64,000 nucleotides of DNA. Source: Terebella lapidaria. Taxonomy: Eukaryota > Annelida > Polychaeta > Terebellida > Terebellidae. Position numbers and translations under genes: made by a program. Positions 13,804 to 27,466 of this stretch are shown here, piece by piece. The stretch is taken from positions 39,938,120 through 40,002,119 of the forward strand of contig OX424563.1 in the NCBI GenBank assembly GCA_949152475.1, in the 5' to 3' direction. The first letter of the stretch is position 1; every line of letters starts with the position of its first letter. The notes under the pieces are model-generated. The model made no database searches. It saw nothing but the letters and a program-made list of their open reading frames with translations, and was not told the DNA's origin.

Positions 13804-16740
13804 TATGCGATGCACCACCGTACGATGGACATGTGATGTTCCAACGTACGATGGACATCTGACGCTCCACCGTAGGATGGACATGTGACGCTCCACCGTA
13901 CGATGGACATGTGACGCTCCACCGTACGATGGACATGGGATGCTCCATCGTACGATGGACATGTGACGCTCCACCGTACGATGGACATGGGATGCTCCAC
14001 CGTACGATGGACATGTGACGCTCCACCGTACGATGGACATGTGACGCTCCACCGTAAGATGGACATGAGACGCTCCACTGTACGATGGACATGCGACGCT
14101 CCATCGTACAATGGACTAGCGATGCTCCACCGTAAGATGGACATGCGACGCACCATCGTACGATGGACTAGCGACACTCCACCGTAAGATGGACATGCGA
14201 TGCTCCACCGTACGATGGACATCTGACGCTCCTCCGTACGATGGACAAGCGACGCTCCACTGTACGATGGACAAGCGACGCTCCACTGTACGATGGACAT
14301 GTGACGCTCCACCGTACGATGGACATGCGACGCTCCATCGTACGATGGACATGCGACGCTCCACCGTAAAATGGACATGCGACGCTCCATCGCAGGATGG
14401 ACATGCGACGCTCCACCGTAAGAAGGACATGCGATGCTCCACCGTACGATGGACATGCGACGCTCCATCGTACGATGGACATGTGACGCTCCACCGTACG
14501 ATGGACATGCGACGCTCCACTGTATGATGGACATGCGATGCTTTACTGTACAATGGACACGTTATGCTCAACCGTAAGATGGACATACGATGCTCCACAG
14601 TACGATGGACATGGGACGCTCCATCATACGATGGACATGTGATGCTCCACCATACGATGGACATGCGACGCTCCACTGTATGATGGACATGCGATGCTTT
14701 ACTGTACAATGGACACGTTACGCTCAACCGTAAGATGGACATGCGATGCTCCACAGTACGATGGACATGGGATGCTCCATCATACGATGGACATGTGACG
14801 CTCCACCGTACGATGGACATCTGACGCTCCACCGAATGATGGACATGCGAGGCTCCACCATAAGATGGACATGTGACGCTCCACCGTACGATGGACATGG
14901 GACGCTCCACCGAATGATGGACATGCGAGGCTCCACCGTAAGATGGACAGGTGATGCTCCACCGTACGATGGACATGCGACGCTCCACCGTACGATGGAC
15001 ATGTGACGCTCCACCATACGATGGACATCTGACGATCCACCGTACGATGGACATGCGACGCTCCACTGTATGATGGACATGCGATGCTTTACTGTACAAT
15101 GGACACGTTACGCTCAACCGTAAGATGGACATGCGATGCTCCACAGTACGATGGACATGGGACGCTCCATCATACGATGGACATGTGCCGCTCCACCGTA
15201 CGATGGACATGGGACGCTCCACCGAATGATGGACATGCGAGGCTCCACCATAAGATGGACATGTGACGCTCCACCGTACGATGGATATGCGACGCTCCAC
15301 CGTACGATGGACATGTGACGATCCACCGAAGGATGGACATGCGAGGCTCCACTGTAAGATGGACATGTTACGCTCCACCGTATGATGGACATGTGACACT
15401 CCACTGTACGATGGATATGCGATGCACCACCGTACGATGGACATGTGATGTTCCACCGTACGATGGACATGTGATGTTCCACCGTACGATGGACATCTGA
15501 CGCTCCACCGTAGGATGGACATGTGACGCTCCACCGTAGGATGGACATGTGACGCTCCACCGTACGATGGACATGTGACGCTCCACCGTACGATGGACAT
15601 GTGACGCTCCACCGTACGATGGACATGTGACGCTCCACCGTAAGATGGACATGAGACGCTCCACTGTACGATGGACATGCGACGCTCCATCGTACAATGG
15701 ACTAGCGATGCTCCACCGTAAGATGGACATGCGATGCTCCATCGTACAATGGACTAGCGATGCTCCACCGTAAGATGGACATGTGACGCTCCACCGTACG
15801 ATGGACATGCGACGCTCCTTCATACGATGGACATGGGACGCTCCACCGTACGATGGACATGCGATGCTCCACCGTACGATGGACATGTGATGCTCCACCG
15901 TACGATGGACATGGGACGCTCCAATGTACGATGGACATGTGACGCTTCACTGTACGATGGACATGCGATGCTCCACTGTACGATGAACATGTGACGCTCC
16001 ACCGTATGATGAACATGTGACGCTCCACCGTACGATGGACATGCGAGGCTCCACCGTACGATGAACATGGGTGCTCCATCGTACGATGGACATGCGACGC
16101 TCCACCGTACGATGGACTAGCGAAGCTCCACTGTAAGATGGACATGCGACGCTCCATCGTATGATGGACACGGGACGCTCCACCATACGATGGACCTCTG
16201 ACGCCCACCGTACGATGGACATGCTATGCTCCACCGTACGATGGACATGTGACGCTCCACCGTACGATGGACATGGGACGCTCCAATGTACGATGGACAT
16301 GCGACGCTCCACTGTACGATGGACATGCAATGCTCCACTGTACGATGAACATGGGATGCTCCACCGTATAATGGACATGTGACGCTCCACCGTACGATGG
16401 ACATGGGATGCTCCACCGTACGATGGACATGGGACGCTCCACCGTACGATCGACATGCGATGCTCCACCGTAAGATGGACATCTGACGCTCCACCGTACG
16501 ATGGACATGCGACGCTCCTTCGTACGATGGACATGGGACGCTCCACCGTACGATCGACATGCGATGCTCCACCGTACGATGGACATGTGATGCTCCACCG
16601 TACGATGGACATGGGACGCTCCAATGTACGATGGACATGTGACGCTCCACTGTACGATGGACATGCGATGCTCCACTGTACGATGAACATGTGACGCTCC
16701 ACCGTATGATGAACATGTGAAGCTCCACCGTATGATGGAC

Positions 16741-17440
16741 ATGCGAGGCTCCACCGTACGATGAACATGGGTGCTCCATCGTACGATGGACATGCGACGC
16801 TCCACCGTACGATGGACTAGCGAAGCTCCACCGTAAGATGGACATGCGACGCTCCATCGTACGATGGACACGTGACGCTCCACCGTACGATTTACATGCG
16901 ACGCTCCATCGTACGATGGACTAGCGAAGCTCCACCGTAAGATGGACATGTGACGCTCCACAATACGATGGACATGCGACGCTCCACCGTACGATGGACA
17001 TGCGACGCTCCACCATACGATGGACATGCGACGCTCCACCGTACGATGGACATGTGACGCTCCACCGTACGATGGACATGTGACGCTCCACCGTACGATG
17101 GACATGGGATGCTCCATCGAACGATGGACATGTGACGCTCCACCCATCGATGGACATGCTATTCTCCACCGTACGATGGACATGTGACGCTCCACCGTAC
17201 GATGGACATGGGACGCTCCACCGTAGGATGGACATGTGACGCTCCACCGTACGATGGACATGTGACGCTCCACCGTAAGATGGACATGAGACGCTCCACT
17301 GTACGATGGACATGTGACGCTCCACCGTTCGATTGACATGCGACGCTCCACCGTACGATGGACATGCGACGATCCTCCGTACGATGGACATGCGACGCTC
17401 CACAGTACGATGGACATGTGACGCTCCACCGTACGATGGA
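16741..17440 (+). repeat. higher-order block, partner at 18636-19335
   Basis: Matches 18636-19335 at a constant offset of 1895. It carries shared marker monomers such as CACCCATCGATGG, CTATTCTCCACC and GATCCTCCGTACG in the same order. Neighbouring related blocks, marked by the 25-base monomer with CTCTGACGCCC, sit at about 16195, 18325 and 19415 (offsets near 2129 and 1090). Similar marker monomers occur again near 23110, 26807 and 27527. The region 16-28 kb is thus a mosaic of a small set of blocks. Confidence 0.7.
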
Positions 17441-18635
17441 CATGCGAGGCTCCACCGTAAGATGGACATGTGACGCTCCACCGTACGATGGACATGCGAT
17501 GCTCCATCGTACGATGGACATGGGATGCTCCACCATATGATGGACATGTGACGCTCCACCGTATGATGGACATGCGATGCTCAATCGTACGATGGACATG
17601 GGATGCTCCACCGTATGATGGACATGTGACGCTCCACCGTACGATGGACATGTGACGCTCCACTGTATGATGGACATGTGACGCTCCACCATACGATGGA
17701 CATGTGACGCTCCACTGTACGATGGACATGCGACGCTCCACCGTACGATGGACATGCGACGCTCCACCGTACGATGGACATGCGACGCTCCACCGTACGA
17801 TGGACATGTGACGCTCCACCGTACGATGGACATCTGACGCTCTACCGTACGATGGACATGCTATGCTCCACCGTATGATGGACATGTGACGCTCCACCGT
17901 ACGATGTACATGGGATGCTCCATCGAACGATGGACATGTGACGCTCCACCCATCGATGGACATGCTATTCTCCACCGTACGATGGACATGTGACGCTCCA
18001 CCGTACGATGGACATGGGACGCTCCACCGTAGGATGGACATGTGACGCTCCACCATACGATGGACATGTGACGCTCCACCGTAAGATGGACATGAGACGC
18101 TCCACTGTACGATGGACATGCGACGCTCCATCGTACAATGGACTAGCGATGCTCCACCGTAAGATGGACATGCGAGGCTCCACCGTACGATGAACATGGG
18201 TGCTCCATCGTACGATGGACATGCGACGCTCCACCGTACGATGGACTAGCGAAGCTCCACCGTAAGATGGACATGCGACGCTCCATCATATGATGGACAC
18301 GGGACGCTCCACCGTACGATGGACCTCTGACGCCCACCGTACGATGGACATGCTATGCTCCACCGTACGATGGACATGTGACGCTCCACCGTACGATGGA
18401 CATGGGACGCTCCAATGTACGATGGACATGCGACGCTCCACTGTACGATGGACATGCGACGCTCCACTGTACGATGGACATGGGATGCTCCACCGTACGA
18501 TGGACATGGGACGCTCCAATGTACGATGGACATGTGACGCTCCACTGTACGATGGACATGCGATGCTCCACTGTACGATGAACATGTGACGCTCCACCGT
18601 ATGATGAACATGTGAAGCTCCACCGTATGATGGAC

Positions 18636-19335
18636 ATGTGAGGCTCCACCGTACGATGAACATGGGTGCTCCATCGTACGATGGACATGCGACGCTCCAC
18701 CGTACGATGGACTAGCGAAGCTCCACCGTAAGATGGACATGCGACGCTCCATCGTACGATGGACACGTGACGCTCCACCGTACGATGGACATGCGACGCT
18801 CCATCGTACGATGGACTAGCGAAGCTCCACCGTAAGATGGACATGTGACGCTCCACAATACGATGGACATGCGACGCTCCACCGTACGATGGACATGCGA
18901 CGCTCCACCATACGATGGACATGCGACGCTCCACCGTACGATGGACATGTGACGCTCCACCGTACGATGGACATGTGACGCTCCACCGTACGATGGACAT
19001 GGGATGCTCCATCGAACGATGGACATGTGACGCTCCACCCATCGATGGACATGCTATTCTCCACCGTACGATGGACATGTGACGCTCCACCGTACGATGG
19101 ACATGGGACGCTCCACCGTAGGATGGACATGTGACGCTCCACCGTACGATGGACATGTGACGCTCCACCGTAAGATGGACATGAGACGCTCCACTGTACG
19201 ATGGACACGTGACGCTCCACCGTTCGATTGACATGCGACGCTCCACCGTACGATGGACATGCGACGATCCTCCGTACGATGGACATGCGACGCTCCACAG
19301 TACGATGGACATGTGACGCTCCACCGTACGATGGA
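18636..19335 (+). repeat. higher-order block, second copy of 16741-17440
   Basis: Second copy of the block at 16741-17440. The two diverge after about 19335, where this copy enters a CTAG-type monomer (GGACTAGCGAAGC) and the first copy continues into an ordinary monomer. Confidence 0.7.
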
Positions 19336-22300
19336 CTAGCGAAGCTCCACCGTAAGATGGACATGCGACGCTCCATCATATGATGGACACGGGACGCTCC
19401 ACCGTACGATGGACCTCTGACGCCCACCGTACGATGGACATGCTATGCTCCACCGTACGATGGACATGTGACGCTCCACCGTACGATGGACATGGGACGC
19501 TCCAATGTACGATGGACATGCGACGCTCCACTGTACGATGGACATGCGACGCTCCACTGTACGATGGACATGGGATGCTCCACCGTATATCGGACATGTG
19601 ATGCTCCACCGTACGATGGACATGGGACGCTCCATGGTACGATGGACATGTGACGCTCCACCCATCGATGGACATGCTATGCTCAACCGTACGATGGAAA
19701 TGTGACGCTCCAACGTACGATGGACATGGGACGCTCCACCGTAGGATGGACATGTGACGCTCCACCGTACGATGGACATGTGACGCTCCACCGTAAGATG
19801 GACATGAGACGCTCCACTGTACGATGGACATGCGACGCTCCATCGTACAATGTACTAGCGATGCTCCACTGTACGATGGACATGTGACGCTCCACCGTAC
19901 GATGGACATGCGACGCTCCTTCGTACGATGGACATGGGACGCTCCACCGTACGATCGACATGCGATGCTCCGCCGTAAGATGGACATGTGACGCTCCACC
20001 GTACGATGGACATGCGACGCTTCTTCGTACGATGGACATGGGACGCTCCACCGTACGATCGACATGCGATGCTCCACCGTACGATGGACATGTGATGCTC
20101 CACCGTACGATGGACATGGGACTCTCCAATGTACGATGGACATGTGACGCTCCACTGTACGATGGACATGCGATGCTCCACGGTACGATGAACATGTGAC
20201 GCTCAACCGTATGATGAACATGTGACGCTCCACCGTATGATGGACATGCGAGGCTCCACCGTACGATGAACATGGGTGCTCCATCGTACGATGGACATGC
20301 GACGCTCCACCGTACGATGGACTAGCGAAGCTCCACCGTAAGATGGACATGCGACGCTCCATCGTACGATGGACACGTGACGCTCCACCGTACGATGGAC
20401 ATGCGACGCTCCATCGTACGATGGACTAGCGAAGCTCCACCGTAAGATGGACATGTGACGCTCCACAATACGATGGACATGGGACGCTCCATCATACGAT
20501 GGACATGTGATGCTCCACCATACGATCAACATGCGATGCTCCACCGTACGATCGACATGTGATGCTCCACTGTACGATGGACATGTGACGCTCCACCGTT
20601 CGATGGACATGGGATGCTCCACCGTACCATGGACATGCGATGCTCCACATACGATGGACATGTGACGCCCCACCGTACGATGGACATGCGACGCTCCACC
20701 GTACGATGGACATGCGACGCTCCACCGTATGATTGACATGCAAGGCTACACCGTAAAATGGTCATGTGACGCTCCACCATACGATGGACATGCGACGCTC
20801 CATCGTACGATGGACATGGGATGCTCTACCGTACGATGGACATCTGATGCTCCACCATACGATGGACATGTGACACTCCGCTGTACGATGGACATGTGAC
20901 GCTCCACCATATGATGGACATGTGACACTCCGCTGTACGATGGACATGTGACGCTCCACCATATGATCGACATGCGATGCTCCACCGTACAATGGATATG
21001 CGACGCTCAAATGTACGATGGACATATGACGCTCCACCGTACGATGGACATGAGACGCTCCATCGGATGATGGCCTAGTGACGCTCCATCATAAGATGGA
21101 CATGCGACACTCCACCGTACGATGGACATGCGATGCTCCACGTAAGATGGACATGTGACGCCCCATCGTACGAAGGACATGCGACGCTCAACTGTATGAT
21201 GGACATGCGATGCTTTACTGTACAATGGACACGTGATGCTCCACCGTACGATGGACATGTGATGCTCCATCGTACGATGGACTAGGGAAGCTCCACCGTA
21301 AGATATGTGACGCTTCACAGTACGATGGACATGGGACGCTCCATCATACGATGGACATGTGATGCTCCACTGTACGATGGACATGTGACGCTCCACCGTA
21401 CGATGGACATGTGACGCTCCAATGTATGATGGACATGCGACGCTCCATCGTATGATGGACATGTGATGCTCCACTGTACGATGGACATGGGACGCTCCAT
21501 CATACGAAGGACATGTGATGCTCCACCGTACGATCGACATGTGACGCTCCACCGTACGATGGACATGGGACGCTCCAATGTACGATGGACATGCAACGCT
21601 CCACTGTATGATGGACATGCGATGCTCCACTGTACGATGGACATCTGACGCTCCACCATACGATGGACATGCGATGATCCACTGTACGAAGGACATGTGA
21701 CGCTCCACCGTACGATGGACATGTGACACTCCATCGTACGATGGACTAGCGATGCTCCATCGTAAGATGGACATGCGACGCTCCACGTACATGTGATGCT
21801 CCACCGTACGATGGACATGTGACAATCCACCGTACGATGGACATCTGACGCTCCTCCGTACGATGGACAAGCGACGCTCCACTGTACGATGGACATGTGA
21901 CGCTCCACCGTACGATGGACATGCGACGCTCCATCGTACGATGGACTAGCGACACTCCACCGTAAGATGGACATGCGACGCTCCACCGTACGATGGACAT
22001 CTGACGCTCCTCCGTACGATGGACAAGCGACGCTCCACTGTACGATGGACATGTGACGCTCCACCGTACGATGGACATGCGACGCTCCACCGTACAATGG
22101 ACATGCGACGCTCCATCGCAGGATGGACATGCGACGCTCCACCGTACGAAGGACATGCGATGCTCCACCGTACGATGGACATGCGACGCTCCATCGTACG
22201 ATGGACATGTGACGCTCCACCGTACGATGGACATGCGACGCTCCACTGTATGATGGACATGCGATGCTTTACTGTACAATGGACACGTTACGCTCAACCG

Positions 22301-25300
22301 TAAGATGGACATGTGATGCTCCACAGTACGATGGACATGGGACGCTCCATCATACGATGGACATGTGACGCTCCACCGTACCATGGACATGCGACGCTCC
22401 ACTGTATGATGGACATGCGATGCTTTACTGTACAATGGACACGTTACGCTCAACCGTAAGATGGACATGCGATGCTCCACAGTACGATGGACATGGGACG
22501 CTCCATCATACGATGGACATGTGACGCTCCACCGTACGATGGACATGCGACGCTCCACTGTATGATGGACATGCGATGCTTTACTGTACAATGGACACGT
22601 GATGCTCCACCGTACGATGGACATGTGATGCTCCATCGTACGATGGACTAGGGAAGCTCCACCGTAAGATATGTGACGCTTCACAGTACGATGGACATGG
22701 GACGCTCCATCATACGATGGACATGTGATGCTCCTTCGTACGATGGACATGGGACGCTCCACCGTACGATCGACATGCGATGCTCCACCGTACGATGGAC
22801 ATGTGATGCTCCACCGTACGATGGACATGGGACGCTCCAATGTACGATGGACATGTGACGCTTAACTGTACGATGGACATGCGATGCTCCACTGTACTAT
22901 GAACATGTGACGCTCCACAGTATGATGAACATGTGACGCTCCACCGTACGATGGACATGCGAGGCTCCACCGTACGATGAACATGGGTGCTCCATCGTAC
23001 GATGGACATGCGACGCTCCACCGTACGATGGACTAGCGAAGCTCCACCGTAAGATTGACATGCGACGCTCCATCGTACGATGGACACGGGACGCTCCACC
23101 GTACGATGGACCTCTGACGCCCACCGTACGATGGACATGCTATGCTCCACCGTACGATGGACATGGGACGCTCCAATGTACGATGGACATGCGACGCTCC
23201 ACTGTACGATGGACATGCGATGCTCCACTGTACGATGAACATGGGATGCTCCACCGTATAATGGACATGTGACGCTCCACCGTACGATGGACATGGGATG
23301 CTCCATCGTACGATGGACATGTGACGCTCCACCCATCGATGGACATGCTATGCTCCACTGTACGATGGACATGTGACGCTCCACCGTACGATGGACATGG
23401 GACGCTCCACCGTAGGATGGACATGTGACGCTCCACCGTACGATGGACATGTGACGCTCCACCGTAAGATGGACATGAGACGCTCCACTGTACGATGGAC
23501 ATGCGACGCTCCATCGTACAATGGACTAGCAATGCTCCACCGTAAGATGGACATGTGACGCTCCTTCGTACGATGGACATGTGACGCTCCACCGTACGAT
23601 GGACATGCGACGCTCCTTCGTACGATGGACATGGGACGCTCCACCGTACGATCGACATGCGATGCTCCACCGTAAGATGGACATGTGACGCTCCACCGTA
23701 CGATGGACATGCGACGCTCCTTCGTACGATGGACATGGGACGCTCCACCGTACGATCGACATGCGACGCTCCTTCGTACGATGGACATGGGACGCCCCAC
23801 CGTACGATCGACATGCGATGCTCCACCGTACGATGGACATGTGATGCTCCACCGTACGATGGACATGGGATGCTCCACCGTACGATCGACATGCGAGGCT
23901 CCACCGTAAGATGGACATGTGACGCTCCACCGTACGATGGACATGCGATGCTCCTTCGTACGATGGACATGGGACGCTCCACCATACGATCGACATGCGA
24001 TGCTCCACCGTACGATGGACATGTGATGCTCCACCGTACGATGGACATGGGACGCTCCAATGTACGATGGACATGTGACGCTCCACTGTACGATGGACAT
24101 GCGATGCTCCACTGTACGATGAACATGTGACGCTCCACCGTATGATGGACATGCGAGGCTCCACCGTACGATGAACATGGGTGCTCCATCGTACGATGGA
24201 CATGCGACGCTCCACCGTACGATGGACTAGCGAAGCTCCACTGTAAGATGGACATGCGACGCTCCATCGTACGATGGACACGTGACGCTCCACCGTACGA
24301 TGGACATGCGACGCTCCATCGTACGATGGACTAGCGAAGCTCCACCGTAAGATGGACATGCGACGCTCCATCGTACGATGGACACCTGATGCTCCACTGT
24401 ACGATGGACATGCGACGCTCCATCGTACGATGGACTAGCGAAGCTCCACCGTAAGATGGACATGTGACGCTCCACAATACGATGGACATGGGATGCTCCA
24501 TCATACGATGGACATGTGATGCTCCACCATACGATCAACATGCGATGCTCCACCGTACGATCGACATGTGATGCTCCACTGTACGATGGACATGTGACGC
24601 TCCACCGTTCGATGGACATGGGATGCTCCACCGTACCATGGACATGCGATGCTCCACATACGATGGACATGTGACGCCCCACCGTACGATGGACATGCGA
24701 CGCTCCACCGTACGATGGACATGCGACGCTCCACCGTACGATGGACATGCGACGCTCCACAGTACGATGGACATGTGACGCTCCACCGTACGATGGACAT
24801 GCGAGGCTCCACCGTAAGATGGACATGTGACGCTCCACCGTACGATGGACATGCGATGCTCCATCGTACGATGGACATGGGATGCTCCACCCTAAGATGG
24901 ACATGTGACGCTCCACTGTACGATGGACATGTGACGCTCCACTGTATGATGGACATGTGACGCTCCATCGTACGATGGACATGTGACGCTCCACCGTACG
25001 ATGGACATGCGAGGCTCCACCGTAAGATGGACATGTGACGCTCCACCGTACGATGGACATGTGATGCTCAATCGTACGATGGACATGGGATGCTCCACTG
25101 TATGATGGACATGTGACGCTCCACTGTACGATGGACATGTGACGCTCCACTGTATGATGGACATGTGACGCTCCACCGTACGATGGACATGTGACGCTCC
25201 ACTGTACGATGGACATGCTATGCTCCACCGTACGATGGACATGTGACGCTCCACCGTACGATGGACATGTGACGCTCCACAGTACGATGGACGTGGGACG

Positions 25301-26214
25301 CTCCATCATACGATGGACATGTGATGCTCCACCGTACAATCGACATGGGATGCTCCACCATACGATGGACATCTGACGCTCCACCGTACGATGGACATGT
25401 GACGCTCCATCGTACGATGGACTAGCGAAGCTCCACCGTAAGGTGGACATGCGACGCTCCACAGTACGATGGACATGCGACGCTCCATCGTACGATGGAC
25501 ATGGGATGCTCCACCGTATGATGGACATGTGACGCTCCGCCATACGATGGACATGCGATGCTCCACTGTACGATGGACCTGTGATGTTCCACCGTACGAT
25601 GGACATCTGACGCTCCACCGTATGACAGACATGCGATGCTCCACCATACGATGGACATGTGACGCTCCACTGTACGATGGACATGTGACGTTCCACCGTA
25701 TGATGGACATGCAAGGCTCCACTGTACAATGGACATGTGATGCTCCACCACACGATGGACATGCGACGCTCCACCGTATGATGGACATGCAATGCTCCAT
25801 CGTACAATGGACATGTGACGCTCCACCATACGATGGACATCTGACGCTCCACTGTACGATGGACATGCGATGCTCCACTGTACGATGGACATGTGACGCT
25901 CCACCGTATGATTGACATGCGAGGCTCCACTGTACGATGGACATGTGACGCTCCACCGTACGATGGACATGGGATGCTCCACTGTACGATGGACATGTGA
26001 CGCTCCACCGTACGATGGACATGGGATGCTCCTTCGTACGATGGACATGTGACGCTCCATTGTACGATGGACATGGGATGCTCCACCGTTGGATGGACAT
26101 GTGACGCTCCACCCTATGATGGTCATGCAAGGCTCCACTGTACAATGGACATGTGACGCTCCACCGTACGATGGACATGCGACGCTCCACCGTATGATGG
26201 ACATGTGACGCTCC

Positions 26215-27466
26215 ATCGTACGATGGACATGGGATGCTCCACCGTTGGATGGACATGTGACGCTCCACCGTACGATGGGCATGCGATGCTCCAATGTACG
26301 ACGGACATGTGATGCTCCACCGTACGATGGACATGTGACGCTCCACCGTATGATGGTCATGCAAGGCTCCACTGTACAATGGACATGTGACGCTCCACCG
26401 TACGATGGACATGCGACGCTCCACCGTACGATGGACATGCGACGCTCCACCGTACGATGGACTAGCGAAGCTCCACCGTAAGATGGACATGCGACACTCC
26501 ATCGTACGATGGACACGTGACGCTCCACCGTACGATGGACATGCGACTCTCCATCGTACGATGGACATGTGATGCTCCACCGTATGATGAACATGTGACG
26601 CTCCACCGTACGATGGACATGCGAGGCTCCACCGTACGATGAACATGGGTGCTCCATCGTACGATGGACATGCGACGCTCCACCGTACGATGGACTAGCG
26701 AAGCTCCACCGTACGATGGACTAGCGAAGCTCCACCGTAAGATGGACATGCGACGCTCCATCATACGATGGACACGGGACGCTCCACCGTACGATGGACC
26801 TCTGACGCCCACCGTACGATGGACATGCTATGCTCCACCGTACGATGGACATGTGACGCTCCACCGTACGATGGACATGTGATGCTCCTTCGTACGATGG
26901 ACATGTGACGCTCCACCATACGATGGACATGGGATGCTCCACCGTAGGATGGACATGTGACGCTCCACCGTACGATGGACATGGGATGCTCCACCGTTGG
27001 ATGGACATGTGACGCTCCACCGTACGATGGGCATGCGATGCTCCAATGTACGACGGACATGTGATGCTCCACCGTACGATGGACATGTGACGCTCCACCG
27101 TATGATGGTCATGCAAGGCTCCACTGTACAATGGACATGTGACGCTCCACCGTACGATGGACATGCGACGCTCCACCGTACGATGGACATGCGACGCTCC
27201 ACCGTACGATGGACTAGCGAAGCTCCACCGTAAGATGGACATGCGACACTCCATCGTACGATGGACACGTGACGCTCCACCGTATGATGGACATGCGACG
27301 CTCCATCGTACGATGGACATGTGATGCTCCACCGTATGATGAACATGTGACGCTCCACCGTACGATGGACATGCGAGGCTCCACCGTACGATGAACATGG
27401 GTGCTCCATCGTACGATGGACATGCGACGCTCCACCGTACGACGGACTAGCGAAGCTCCACCGTAA
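26215..27466 (+). repeat. 752-base tandem duplication
   Basis: Bases from about 26215 to 26715 recur at about 26967-27466 with an offset of 752, which is 29 monomers minus two bases; the block contains 25-base monomers. A cassette of about 230 bases within it, marked by ACCGTTGGATGG, GATGGGCATGCG and AATGTACGACGG, also appears near 28374 and 28607. Edges are approximate. Confidence 0.7.
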